DNA of 53,748 nucleotides from Siphonobacter aquaeclarae. Lineage in GTDB: Bacteria > Bacteroidota > Bacteroidia > Cytophagales > Spirosomataceae. The position numbers and the translations under genes are program-made. Shown here piece by piece: positions 33,387 to 42,443 of this stretch; position 1 is the stretch's first letter; the number at the start of each line of letters is the position of its first letter. Below the pieces are notes generated by a model. That model saw nothing but the letters and a program-made list of their open reading frames with translations. It did no database searches and was not told the origin of the DNA. Location: NCBI RefSeq assembly GCF_900103285.1, contig NZ_FNGS01000008.1, positions 1 through 53,748 of the forward strand, written 5' to 3'.

Positions 33387-34235
33387 ATGCATAAACGTCA
33401 TTCGTTCGTTCTCGTAGCCCTGTGGCTTCTCGCCCTGGGCTTTACCGGGTGTAAACGACACAAACTCCAGAAATCCACTGCTCCGGCCGTTACCATAACG
33501 GACTCAGCCGGGCCGACCGAAATTCCGGCTCCTCCCCGGATCGAAATGCCCCGCAATGCCGGGGATGAGGAAAAGGTGGATGTCGCAGAAATCGACTTTC
33601 CATACTTTGTTTCCCGGTCGAAAGTATCGTTCAAATCAAAGGAAAGCAGTATCGACAATGCCGACCTGAATATCAAGATCCGGAAAGACAGCCTGATCTG
33701 GTTCAACGTGGGGCAGTTTGGCATTACCGGCGCCCGCGGGCTCATTACCCGGGATACGGTGACGATTGTGGACGTCCTGCACCGGAGCTATGTCAAATTC
33801 AGCTTCGACACGCTGAGTGCCCGGTTTGGTATTGATCTCAACTTTGACCTGCTGCAGTCGATCATTGTCGGCAATATGCCGCTCAAGAAAAAGCCGCGAA
33901 AGGTGAGCAAGGACCCGGACTATTTCATCATCCGGCAGGATGCAGGAAAGGTACTGGTGGACAACTACATCGGTAACAAAGACCGCAAGCTGCGGAAATT
34001 AAAGGCGGTAGAACTGCGGACGAACAACACGCTCAACCTGACGTTCGACCATTTTACAGCTCTTAATGACTACCTGTTTCCCTATACGAGCCTGATAACG
34101 CTGGATAAGCAAAACCCGGTTTCCGGCGCTACTTACCAGACTGTTATCGAGCTCCGGCACAAAAAAGTAGAGATAACTGACCAGACCCAGACGTTTCCGT
34201 TTAGTATTCCTTCCCGGTATTCGAGGAAATTCTAA
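33387..34235 (+). CDS. DUF4292 lipoprotein
   Basis: A 282-residue lipoprotein: hydrophobic signal to L-G-F-T-G-C (Cys22), a Pro/Thr-rich linker (about 30-55), then a beta-rich domain typical of DUF4292 (F-P-Y-F-V-S-R-S-K-V-S-F-K, N-I-K-I-R-K-D-S-L-I-W-F-N). The alternation of long strands recalls LolA/LolB-like half-barrels, which would suit lipoprotein handling at the outer membrane; this is only a suggestion. It lies between the TPR gene and the M23 peptidase gene, a neighbourhood common in Bacteroidota. The frame is open further 5' inside the TPR gene, but the signal sequence fixes the start. Confidence 0.85.
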   Translation: MHKRHSFVLVALWLLALGFTGCKRHKLQKSTAPAVTITDSAGPTEIPAPPRIEMPRNAGDEEKVDVAEIDFPYFVSRSKVSFKSKESSIDNADLNIKIRKDSLIWFNVGQFGITGARGLITRDTVTIVDVLHRSYVKFSFDTLSARFGIDLNFDLLQSIIVGNMPLKKKPRKVSKDPDYFIIRQDAGKVLVDNYIGNKDRKLRKLKAVELRTNNTLNLTFDHFTALNDYLFPYTSLITLDKQNPVSGATYQTVIELRHKKVEITDQTQTFPFSIPSRYSRKF

Positions 34236-34279
34236 GCATTGGGTTGTTATTTTTGTGGTTTCATCAAATACCCTCAAGA

Positions 34280-35920
34280 TTGCGTTCCTTCGTGCCTTTT
34301 TCTGTATTCCGGATACCTGCCCGACTTCTGAGAGATGGGCTGCTGGTTGTTTTGCTTTGCTGCGTTCTTCCTCAGGCCTTCGCCCAGAAGGGTAAGAAGA
34401 AGGCGGCGACCCATCAGCCGGCTAAGAAAGCCTCTTCGGTCAAGCAAAAAGGCGCTTCCCAAAAAGAAGCTAATTCGAAAAAAGAAGTAAAAAAGAAGGA
34501 GGCTCCGGCACAAAAGAAGGAACCCGCCAAACCGCAGCCCCGTCGCTCGGCCACCCGCCGCCGTACTTCGGATGAAGACGAACTCAGCACCCGTCAGAGC
34601 CGTACCCAGCTGGAAGCCGAAAAGCGCCGTAACCAGGAACGTATTTCCGAAATCAACCAGGTACTGGACAAAACAACGACGGAAAAAAAGGCGTCCCTGA
34701 CGGAGCTGAAGGCCCTCAACAGTAAAATCGAGACAAAATCCCGGCAAATTGAGCTCCTCTCGGAAGACCTTGACCTGCTCAACGTGGAAATGAAGGAACT
34801 GAATGTCGTCACCGGAAAGCTGACGAAAGATCTTCAGAACCTGAAAAAGGAATATGCTTCGATGATCTATGCGGCTTCGAAGACCACCAATACCTATAGC
34901 AAACTGAGTTTCCTCTTTTCGGCCAATAGCTTCAACTCCCTTGTGATGCGGTACCAGTACCTGCGCCAATACACCGAAGCGCGGGAAATGCAGGTGCGCC
35001 ATATCGAAGAAGTACGGGGGCAGCTCGTCAGCAAGCAGCATACGATCAAGTACAAACAGTACCGGAAGAAGGAAGTCCTTACCGCTCAGGTAACGGAAAA
35101 CAAAAACCTGGAGAATGTTAAGGTACGGCAGGCAGCCGTGGTAAACGAGCTGAGCAAGCAGGAAACCGACCTCAAATCCGAACTGGCGGAACGTACCAAG
35201 GCAATCAACCGCCTCGACAACATGATTACCCGGATCATCGAGCGGGAAATCCGGCGTGCGACACTGGAACGGGAAGAGCGGGCGCGCAAGGAGCGCCTGG
35301 CCCGGCAGCAGGCGGAAGAGCGTGAAGCAGCCCGTGCCCGGGCAGCAGAAGCAGCCTCCCGGGTAACCTCCGAAAAAGCGAAGCCTGACGAGCCGACGGC
35401 CGTCGAAAAGGCCGCAGCAGCGTCGGAAAACACCGGAAACGAGGCGGTAGTGCGCAGCTCTGAATCTACCCGCTCGCGTGCAGCCATTGCTGCTGCACCG
35501 GAAGCAGAAGCCGGAGCGTCTTTCGGATCTTCACGCGGCCGGCTGCCATGGCCCGTCCGCTCCGGATACATTTCCGAGCACTTCGGACTGAACTCACCTA
35601 TGCCGGGCATTACCACGCGGAACCTCGGTGTAGATATTGCTACGAATCCCGGCGAGCCGGTACGGGCTGTTTATGATGGCATTGTGCGGGGTGTTTCGTC
35701 GATGACGGGCGTCGGGACGGTCGTCATCATCCAGCACGGAGAGTACTTTACCATTTATGCCAAACTGGCCAGCGCCGCCGTTTCCGAAGGGCAGCGCATC
35801 AAAGCCCGGGAGCCGATCGGCACGGCGATGGCCGATAAAGACGGCGGCGCGGAAATCAACTTCCAGGTCTGGAAAGGCAACGGAAAGCTGAATCCGGAAA
35901 GCTGGCTGGCCGGCAAATAA
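34280..35920 (+). CDS. M23 family murein hydrolase activator/peptidase (EnvC-like)
   Basis: This protein of about 546 residues has a signal/anchor segment (L-L-V-V-L-L-C-C-V-L-P-Q-A-F-A-Q), then a Lys/Ala-rich linker. Long coiled coils follow (Q-L-E-A-E-K-R-R-N through the E-R-E-E-A-A-R-A-R region), and the C-terminal M23 domain (about 430-546) closes it with G-V-D-I-A-T-N-P-G-E-P-V and I-I-Q-H-G-E-Y-F-T-I-Y. The usual H-x-G-x-D zinc motif reads L-G-V-D, so one zinc His appears missing and the protein may be an EnvC-like activator of amidases. No ATG is in frame: TTG 34244, TTG 34280 and GTG 34292 are the options. A -7 box near 34250 argues for one of the latter two. Confidence 0.85.
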   Translation: MRSFVPFSVFRIPARLLRDGLLVVLLCCVLPQAFAQKGKKKAATHQPAKKASSVKQKGASQKEANSKKEVKKKEAPAQKKEPAKPQPRRSATRRRTSDEDELSTRQSRTQLEAEKRRNQERISEINQVLDKTTTEKKASLTELKALNSKIETKSRQIELLSEDLDLLNVEMKELNVVTGKLTKDLQNLKKEYASMIYAASKTTNTYSKLSFLFSANSFNSLVMRYQYLRQYTEAREMQVRHIEEVRGQLVSKQHTIKYKQYRKKEVLTAQVTENKNLENVKVRQAAVVNELSKQETDLKSELAERTKAINRLDNMITRIIEREIRRATLEREERARKERLARQQAEEREAARARAAEAASRVTSEKAKPDEPTAVEKAAAASENTGNEAVVRSSESTRSRAAIAAAPEAEAGASFGSSRGRLPWPVRSGYISEHFGLNSPMPGITTRNLGVDIATNPGEPVRAVYDGIVRGVSSMTGVGTVVIIQHGEYFTIYAKLASAAVSEGQRIKAREPIGTAMADKDGGAEINFQVWKGNGKLNPESWLAGK

Positions 35921-35921
35921 G

Positions 35922-35947
35922 AAGAGCCTCCCCGACGGGAGGCTCTT
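35922..35947. terminator. Intrinsic terminator after the M23 gene
   Basis: An 11-bp stem (35922-35932 with 35937-35947, loop CGAC) begins 2 nt after the stop codon and is followed by TTTCGTTATTTTTT. Confidence 0.9.
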
Positions 35948-35950
35948 TCG

Positions 35951-36133
35951 TTATTTTTTCTTGCCTTCTTCCAACTCTTCGAGCAGTTCTCCGAGGCCCG
36001 GGACTTCTACACTGGGGAAGTCGGATTCTTCGCGGGTCTCGGTGCTGGCAGGTTCTTCTGCTTCTTCGCTTTCTTCACTGGTTTTGGGACGGGGGTCGGG
36101 AGTACCTGTACTCCCGTGAACAAGTGCATTCAT
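35951..36133 (-). CDS. Small acidic hypothetical protein
   Basis: A 60-codon ORF with strongly biased composition: about a third Glu/Asp, many Ser/Pro/Thr and a C-terminal G-L-G-E-L-L-E-E-L-E-E-G-K-K-K that could form a short amphipathic helix. It is not recognised. It overlaps no other gene, ends next to a terminator and uses ATG, but no promoter box or ribosome-binding site is evident. It may be a genuine small cytosolic protein or a chance frame. Confidence 0.4.
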   Translation of the reverse strand: MNALVHGSTGTPDPRPKTSEESEEAEEPASTETREESDFPSVEVPGLGELLEELEEGKKK

Positions 36134-36304
36134 ACAAGTAAGATTTCCCGTAATAACACTATTTCCCCTGAATTTTGTTTAGGAACGGGTGAAAAATTAG
36201 CGGAGTACTACATCGGATAATCGCCCAAAAACACCTGTAGATCTTTCAGCTTCTGGACAAGTATCGCACGGGTATCAGTCTTTATTTCAGTAGTTTATGC
36301 ATAA

Positions 36305-36337
36305 AAAAACACCGGAGACATACGCCCCGGTGTTTTT
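36305..36337 (-). terminator. Terminator of the tetR/RND efflux operon
   Basis: An 11-bp stem (36305-36315 with 36327-36337, 11-nt loop) with T-runs on both sides lies 14 nt beyond the stop of the minus-strand pump gene. The remainder of 36134-36304 contains no complete gene; a start-less minus-strand frame at 36208-36294 is discussed in the findings. Confidence 0.85.
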
Positions 36338-36350
36338 CTCAGAAAGACAA

Positions 36351-39300
36351 TCAGATCGCCAGCTCTGCCGATTCGTGGGGCGTCGTCATGCCTTCGGCAG
36401 GATCGACTTTCCCAAACCACTTCATCCGGATCTTCTCGTTGATATAGTAGAGACAGGGAACGATGACCAGCGTCAGGATGGTCGCGAAGACTACCCCGTA
36501 GATGATCGTCCAGGCGAGGATATTCCAGAACACCGCGCTGTCTCCGCCGATGACGATATGCGGATCGAAATTGGTGAAGAATCCGGCGAAGTCGATCGTC
36601 AGACCGATCGCCAGCGGAATCAACCCGAGGATAACCGCCGACGCCGTCAGCAATACCGGGGTCATCCGGATACCGCCTGCCTCGATGATCGCCTGGCGCA
36701 GGGGGAAGCCCCGCATCCGCAGCTCTTCCGTAAACTCAATCAGCAGGATACCGTTCTTGATCACAATACCGGCGAGAGCGAAAATACCGACACCCGTCAT
36801 GATGATGGAGAACGTCTGGTTGAAGAGTGTAAACCCGAACAGTACCCCGATCAGCGACAGCACAATGGTACTGAAGATGATGATGGGCTTCACGGCCGAG
36901 TTGAACTGCGTCGCGAGGATGAGGTAAATCAGCAGTACTGCGCCGAGGAAGGCCACGCCGAGGAAGTTACTCGTTTCGGCCTGCGCTTCCTGCTCGCCGC
37001 CGAGGCGGATGGTGTAGCCGTTGGGCATGGGCATCTGCTCGATAAGGCGGGTTAGCTGCGCGTTGATTTCGTTGGCATTCGCGCCCGGAACCACGTCAGA
37101 ACTCAGGGTGATGACCCGCTGCTGGTTTTTCCGGTTGATCTGGCTGAAGGTCGTCGAATAGCTGATGTTGGCTACAGACGTCAGCGGTACCTGACGCAGC
37201 TGTCCGCCCATGTTCATGTCCCGGTAGACGATGTTCTGGTCGAGGAGCTGCTCGATTTTCGTACGATCGTCCGGCTTGAGGCGCAGCATGATCGGATACT
37301 CGTCTTTCGCATCCCGGAATTTACTGATTTCAAGACCGAAGAGCGCCGTCCGGATCGCGCCGGCAATCTGCTGGGAAGAAATACCTTCACGGAGTGCCTT
37401 CACCCGGTCGATCTGCACGATGATCTCGGGCTTGTTCGTCACGAGGTCAGACTTCAGTTGATCGATACCGGTGATACCGGATTTTTTCAGTTTGGCCCGG
37501 AACTCCTTCTCAATCTTCATGAGCGGCTCGAAATCGTCACCAGCGATTTCCACCTGGATGGGTTTCCCGGTCTGCGGTCCGTTTTGTTCACGTTCCACCG
37601 AGATTTCTGTTCCCGGAATACCCTGCATCGCATCGCGGACTTTCCGGAGAATATCGTCAGACGAAATATCTCCGCGTTCGGTACTCTTCACGAAGGCAAT
37701 CGTCACCTTTGACTTGTGCGGGGTATCCGACCGGTCGGGGTTAAACGGATCGCCGGCGTTTTTCCCGACGTTTGAAATGACGGAGTTGACAATACCGCGA
37801 GCCTTGTTGTCGTCGAGTACCTTGAATACCCGGCGCTCGATTTCCTTGGTTACCTTGTCCGTCACCAACGCGTCAGTACCTACCGGCATGACGTTGTAGA
37901 TATAGACATAATCCGGATCGCCGCTGGGGAAGAAGATCACCTTCGGCTGGCGGATAGCCGTCGCCACAAAAGCGAGAACCAGCAATACAACCGAACCGAG
38001 TACCGCGAAAATCGGGCGGTAGCCGGTAATGACCCAGCTGATGAGCTTCCGGTACCCGTTCCGCAGTTTCGGCAGGAGGTTTTCCTGAAAGGGAACAAGG
38101 ATATGCGGCGTCAGAATAAAATGATTGAAGTAGTACAGCAGGAGGAAAAACACCATGAAATTCCCGATGCCTACGTGGATGAAATAACCGAGGATAGCCA
38201 GAATGGCCATCGCGATAGTCGGCCGGCGCAGCTCTTTCCAGTGATTCTTCTCAACGTGATCCCCGTGCTCGTCATCGTGCCGTTTCATGAACGATACGGC
38301 AAACACCGGGTTCATGACATAGGCCACGAAAAGCGAAGCAAACAGCGTGATAATCAGCGTAATGGGCAGGAATTTCATAAACTCCCCGACAATACCCGGC
38401 CAGAACAGCAGCGGGAAAAACGGCGCGATTGTCGTCAGCGTACCGGAAAGTACCGGAATGAATACTTCACCAGCTGCCGCTTTTACCGCTTGTTTGATAT
38501 CCCAGTCCTTGTGCTGGTTGAAGAGCCGGTGCGTGTTTTCGATAACCACGATGGCGTCATCCACCACAATACCCAGACCCAGCAGGAATGCGAAAAGTAC
38601 CAGGGTATTCAGTGTAAAGACAGATCCGATGATAGGACCGACGATCGGGAAGGCCACAAATGCCACCAGCGTGGACAACGGCACCGACAGACCTACGAAG
38701 ATCGCGTCCCGTACGCCCATGAAGAACATGAGGACGAGTACCACGAAAATAAAACCGAGGATAACCGTGTTGATCAGGTCATGGATATCGGCTTTGGTCC
38801 GTTCCGACTGATCGGCCGTAATCTGTACTTTCAACCCGGACGGGAAATGATTCTGCTTGTATTCTTCGATGATCTTTTCGATCGACTCAGAAGCTGAAAT
38901 CAGGTTGGTACCGGCACGCTTGATGACGTTGAGGGTAACGACCGACTTGTTGTCGAGACGGGCAAAATCCTGCCGCTCTTCGTAGCTGTCTTCCACGTCG
39001 GCAACGTCGCCGAGGCGGACCGTCGCGCCGGTTGACGTCCGGATCTGCAATTCCCGCATCTGCGTCACGTCGGTAAACTCACCCTTGACGCGCAGCGTCC
39101 GGCGGACATTGTCCACATTGAGTTCACCACCGGAGATGTTGATGTTTTCACCCTGAACGGCCGTCTGTACGTCGTAAAACGTCAGCCCGGCAGCCTGCAT
39201 ACGCTTCAGGTCGAGGTTGATCTGGATTTCCCGCTCCAGGGCGCCGACGATATCGACGCGGCTGATTTCGGGGAGTCCTTCAAACGCATCCTGCAGGTCC

Positions 39301-39797
39301 TCGGCATAGTCTTTCAGCTTTTGCAGCGGGAAGTTTCCGGCGAGGTTGACGTTCATGATCGGGAATTCGGAAAATTCCACGTTCTGGGCTGTCGGACCGG
39401 CATCGAGCTTGACCGGCAAATCCTGCTTCGATTTGTCAATGGCGTCCCGGACACGCTGTAGGGCTACTTCGGAATTGACTTCCGGAAGAAATTCCACCAG
39501 GATAACGGATACGTCATTCAACGCATTGGATTTCACCGATTTCACCCCTGAAAGCGACTTGAGTTGCTTTTCAATGGGTTTGTTGATGAGGTTTTCGATA
39601 TCAGCCGGAGCCGTCCCGAAGTACACGGTATTGATGTATACCTGGGGTACTTTGATATCGGGAAACTGCTCCTTCGGCAGGTTGTTGTAAATCAGAAAAC
39701 CCGCGAGTGTGATGATCACCGTGAAGATGTACACGGTGGTTCGGTTTTCCACGCACCAGTTGGTGAAACCGAGGGTTTTGTATTCTTCGAATTTCAT
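36351..39797 (-). CDS. RND efflux pump (HAE1-like), long form with extra membrane helices
   Basis: An 1148-residue pump, about 100 longer than AcrB. TM4 has the full proton-relay pair Asp413-Asp414 (I-V-V-D-D-A-I-V-V-I-E-N). Between TM6 and TM7 it carries a His/Asp/Glu-rich loop (505-518: R-H-D-D-E-H-G-D-H) and two added hydrophobic helices (about 526-541 and 546-563). The last helix is followed by a long cytosolic tail. With its adaptor and channel it forms the third tripartite exporter here. The gene starts 32 nt after the adaptor's stop, under the TetR regulator at the head of the operon. Drugs, lipids or other hydrophobic compounds are likely substrates. Confidence 0.93.
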   Translation of the reverse strand: MKFEEYKTLGFTNWCVENRTTVYIFTVIITLAGFLIYNNLPKEQFPDIKVPQVYINTVYFGTAPADIENLINKPIEKQLKSLSGVKSVKSNALNDVSVILVEFLPEVNSEVALQRVRDAIDKSKQDLPVKLDAGPTAQNVEFSEFPIMNVNLAGNFPLQKLKDYAEDLQDAFEGLPEISRVDIVGALEREIQINLDLKRMQAAGLTFYDVQTAVQGENINISGGELNVDNVRRTLRVKGEFTDVTQMRELQIRTSTGATVRLGDVADVEDSYEERQDFARLDNKSVVTLNVIKRAGTNLISASESIEKIIEEYKQNHFPSGLKVQITADQSERTKADIHDLINTVILGFIFVVLVLMFFMGVRDAIFVGLSVPLSTLVAFVAFPIVGPIIGSVFTLNTLVLFAFLLGLGIVVDDAIVVIENTHRLFNQHKDWDIKQAVKAAAGEVFIPVLSGTLTTIAPFFPLLFWPGIVGEFMKFLPITLIITLFASLFVAYVMNPVFAVSFMKRHDDEHGDHVEKNHWKELRRPTIAMAILAILGYFIHVGIGNFMVFFLLLYYFNHFILTPHILVPFQENLLPKLRNGYRKLISWVITGYRPIFAVLGSVVLLVLAFVATAIRQPKVIFFPSGDPDYVYIYNVMPVGTDALVTDKVTKEIERRVFKVLDDNKARGIVNSVISNVGKNAGDPFNPDRSDTPHKSKVTIAFVKSTERGDISSDDILRKVRDAMQGIPGTEISVEREQNGPQTGKPIQVEIAGDDFEPLMKIEKEFRAKLKKSGITGIDQLKSDLVTNKPEIIVQIDRVKALREGISSQQIAGAIRTALFGLEISKFRDAKDEYPIMLRLKPDDRTKIEQLLDQNIVYRDMNMGGQLRQVPLTSVANISYSTTFSQINRKNQQRVITLSSDVVPGANANEINAQLTRLIEQMPMPNGYTIRLGGEQEAQAETSNFLGVAFLGAVLLIYLILATQFNSAVKPIIIFSTIVLSLIGVLFGFTLFNQTFSIIMTGVGIFALAGIVIKNGILLIEFTEELRMRGFPLRQAIIEAGGIRMTPVLLTASAVILGLIPLAIGLTIDFAGFFTNFDPHIVIGGDSAVFWNILAWTIIYGVVFATILTLVIVPCLYYINEKIRMKWFGKVDPAEGMTTPHESAELAI

Positions 39798-39829
39798 TTC
39801 GCTATGGCTTTTTGGTCAGATGCACAGGA

Positions 39830-40957
39830 CTAGTAGCTGATAGGCTGCCCGTCCGTCAATTCCTGGTATCCAATGGTGATCAGTTCATCACCCGCCTTCA
39901 GCCCTTCGGTGATTTCGATTTTACCGGCGTAGCTCAATCCGGTCTTCACCGTGCGGGCCTTTGCTACTTTCTTGTTGCCTTCCGAAACAGCTACGTAGAC
40001 GATCTGTCCGTTTTCCGTATTCTGGATCAGGTTCTGGTCGATGATCAGCGCGTTGTTTTTCGTCACGTCATTGATTAAAACCTGTGCCAGCATGTTGGGT
40101 TTCAGGTCTTTCGACGCCGGAAGAAGAGCTTCGATCGTGAACGTCCGTGAAAGGGGATCCACCGCCGTCGAGACAAACGATACCTTCGCTTGGATTTCCT
40201 TCTGCAGGTCCGGGAAACGGATCGTCACCGCGTCGCCGCGACGAACGTTGGCAACGTACGAATCGGCCACCTTCGCCACTACTTTCAGGCTGCTGAGGTT
40301 AATGACCCGGAGAATACCGACGCCGGGGGAGGCCATCATGCCTACTTTTCCGTCGACCTGATCTACCGTTCCGGCGATCGGCGCCAGTACTTTCGACTGA
40401 CCGAGCTGTACCTGCAACGTCGCGATGCGTTTTTCCAGGGATTCCTTGTTATTCTTGGCCTGGAGGTATTGAATTTCGGTGCCGATCTGCTGATCCCAGA
40501 GGCGCTTCTGCTTGTCGTACAGCGTATTGGCCAGGGAAAGCTGGTTTTTCGTTTCTTCGATGGATTCGCGGAGGATATCGTCGTCCAGTTTCGCGAGAAC
40601 GGTACCAACGCCAACCGCGTCGCCTTCCTTCACGTAAACGGCCTTGATTACACCGGAAGATTGCGGGCTGACGGATACGTTGTTTTTCGCGTCGACCGTA
40701 CCCTGTACTTCAATCAGGTGCTTGAACGTGGAAGCGGCCAGGGGCGTCACGGCCACTGACTTCACTTTTGCTTCTTCCGCTTTCTTGGGATCGAGTTTGA
40801 GAATCTCAGCCTCGAGCGTCTGGATCTTGGTGTTCAGCTCGCCTTGCTGCTTTTGCAGTTCGGCCAGTTCCGCTTTTTTACCGTCGAGCCCTCCTTCTTT
40901 CTTCTGAGAGCAGGCTGCCAGGGTGAGAGTCAACAGGACGATGTATTGGGTTTTCAT
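39830..40957 (-). CDS. RND efflux periplasmic adaptor lipoprotein
   Basis: A 375-residue adaptor with lipobox L-A-A-C (Cys16). A coiled coil rich in Lys/Glu/Leu (about 20-55) follows directly after the signal, an unusual early helix, which may reach the channel. Then come the lipoyl halves (A-V-Y-V-K-E-G-D-A-V-G-V-G and V-L-A-P-I-A-G-T-V-D-Q-V-D-G) around a second helical hairpin, the beta-barrel and the membrane-proximal part. A longer frame opens at 40972, but the ATG at 40957 gives the signal peptide. It lies between the channel and pump genes. Confidence 0.92.
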   Translation of the reverse strand: MKTQYIVLLTLTLAACSQKKEGGLDGKKAELAELQKQQGELNTKIQTLEAEILKLDPKKAEEAKVKSVAVTPLAASTFKHLIEVQGTVDAKNNVSVSPQSSGVIKAVYVKEGDAVGVGTVLAKLDDDILRESIEETKNQLSLANTLYDKQKRLWDQQIGTEIQYLQAKNNKESLEKRIATLQVQLGQSKVLAPIAGTVDQVDGKVGMMASPGVGILRVINLSSLKVVAKVADSYVANVRRGDAVTIRFPDLQKEIQAKVSFVSTAVDPLSRTFTIEALLPASKDLKPNMLAQVLINDVTKNNALIIDQNLIQNTENGQIVYVAVSEGNKKVAKARTVKTGLSYAGKIEITEGLKAGDELITIGYQELTDGQPISY

Positions 40958-41000
40958 ACCGAAGTAGTTCAATAAGAAGTGAAAGATTGGTTGAGGAAGG

Positions 41001-42374
41001 TTATTCCGAGTAGAGTTTGCCGGCTGCCTTGTCGAGGTCTACTTTGGCCACGAGGGCATTATACAGCGCCGTATAGTAGTTGGTCTGCGCTTCGCGGAAG
41101 CTGGCCTCGGCATTAATCACTTCGATGTTGGCGCCGACGCCTTCCTTGTACTTCACGCGGGTTACGCGGACTACTTCTTCGGCCAGTTCCAGGTTTTTCC
41201 GCTGTTCCTGAAGCGTGAACCAGTAGTTCCGGAGCTGTATTTCCGCCTGGCTGAGCTGCATGTCAATGCTTTGCTCCAGCAGCTTGATGTTGTTCTCTAC
41301 TTTCAGAAGGTTACTTCTCGATTGCGACAGCTTGTATTTCCGTGTGAAACCATCGAAGACCGGTACATTGATGTTGAATCCGATCGATCCGGCTTCCAGC
41401 CAGGGCCGCGTCACAAACCGGGCAATGCTCTGGCGACCGTTGAAGTAGCCGAAGTTTCCGGCCAGCGACAGCGTCGGCATATTGCTTTTCCGGACGTTTT
41501 CCACATCGATCGTCTGGAGTACCCGCTGCGTCTGAAGCGTGGAGTATTCGATACGGTCTCCGTAGGTAAAGGGCCGCTTTACATCCTGAATCGTGTTTTC
41601 GTTCAGGTCTATTTTGGCCAGTTTTTCGGTCAGAACGAGGTTCTGATTCAGCGGATAGCCCATCTGGTACTTGAGCAGTATCAGGGCCAGTTCCTGCAGC
41701 CGGATGACGTTCTGCCGTTCCGTAACCAGGTTGTTCCGTTGTACCTCAATACGCTGTACGTCCAGTTTCTCGACGACGCCTTCCTTGTTCGATACCTGGG
41801 TTTCGCGCAGGAGGCTGTCAAGCCGGGAAACGTTCACATCCAGCAGCGAAAGCCGCTCTTCGTTCACCAGTACGCCATAGTACGCTTTAGCGATGTTTTC
41901 AGCCACGGTAATCTTGCTTGCCGTGACGTTCTTCACCGCCAGCTCCGTATAAACCTTCGCGGCTTTCAGGCCGAGGAGGTAGGAGTTGCTGAACAACAGC
42001 CAGTTCAGGTTCGCTACGGCATTGGAAGAGTAGCGAACCCCGCCGAGAGACAGGGCTGTTTCTTCGTCGGGATCGGCCGGAGCCGGACCGCCGAAGCTCA
42101 ATCCCGGAGGGAGAAAGAAGGGCTGGGGTTTGATGGTGTGCGAGAGTCCCAGCGCGACCGTCACCTGCGGGAGGCCGGATGCTTTGATTTCGCCGATCCG
42201 GGCCTTGGCAATGGCCTGGTCGAGCTGGGAACTGTTGACATTCAGATTGTTTTTTACGCCGTAATCAACGGCTTCCTTCAGCGAGAAGGATTGCTGGGCA
42301 TGGCTTTTAAGGGAAAAACTCACGATGAGACTGCATAGTAAGCCGCCCCACCGGAAAAGGTAGAGTGTTTTCAT
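41001..42374 (-). CDS. TolC-family outer-membrane channel
   Basis: A 457-residue OEP-family protein with a signal peptide ending S-H-A-Q-Q (about residue 27). Residues 30-240 and 250-457 form two repeats of long helices and strands, with A-V-D-Y-G-V-K-N-N-L-N-V-N at the start and Y-K-E-G-V-G-A-N-I-E-V-I-N-A near the end, both typical of TolC homologues in this phylum. It is the first structural gene after tetR, 69 nt downstream, and feeds the tripartite pump encoded after it. Confidence 0.92.
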   Translation of the reverse strand: MKTLYLFRWGGLLCSLIVSFSLKSHAQQSFSLKEAVDYGVKNNLNVNSSQLDQAIAKARIGEIKASGLPQVTVALGLSHTIKPQPFFLPPGLSFGGPAPADPDEETALSLGGVRYSSNAVANLNWLLFSNSYLLGLKAAKVYTELAVKNVTASKITVAENIAKAYYGVLVNEERLSLLDVNVSRLDSLLRETQVSNKEGVVEKLDVQRIEVQRNNLVTERQNVIRLQELALILLKYQMGYPLNQNLVLTEKLAKIDLNENTIQDVKRPFTYGDRIEYSTLQTQRVLQTIDVENVRKSNMPTLSLAGNFGYFNGRQSIARFVTRPWLEAGSIGFNINVPVFDGFTRKYKLSQSRSNLLKVENNIKLLEQSIDMQLSQAEIQLRNYWFTLQEQRKNLELAEEVVRVTRVKYKEGVGANIEVINAEASFREAQTNYYTALYNALVAKVDLDKAAGKLYSE

Positions 42375-42443
42375 GGGAATCGTTTTGAGTTGAACGAGAC
42401 AGGCCGGCGATCACGGACACCGGACGTCCGATAGGTTGTCCCC

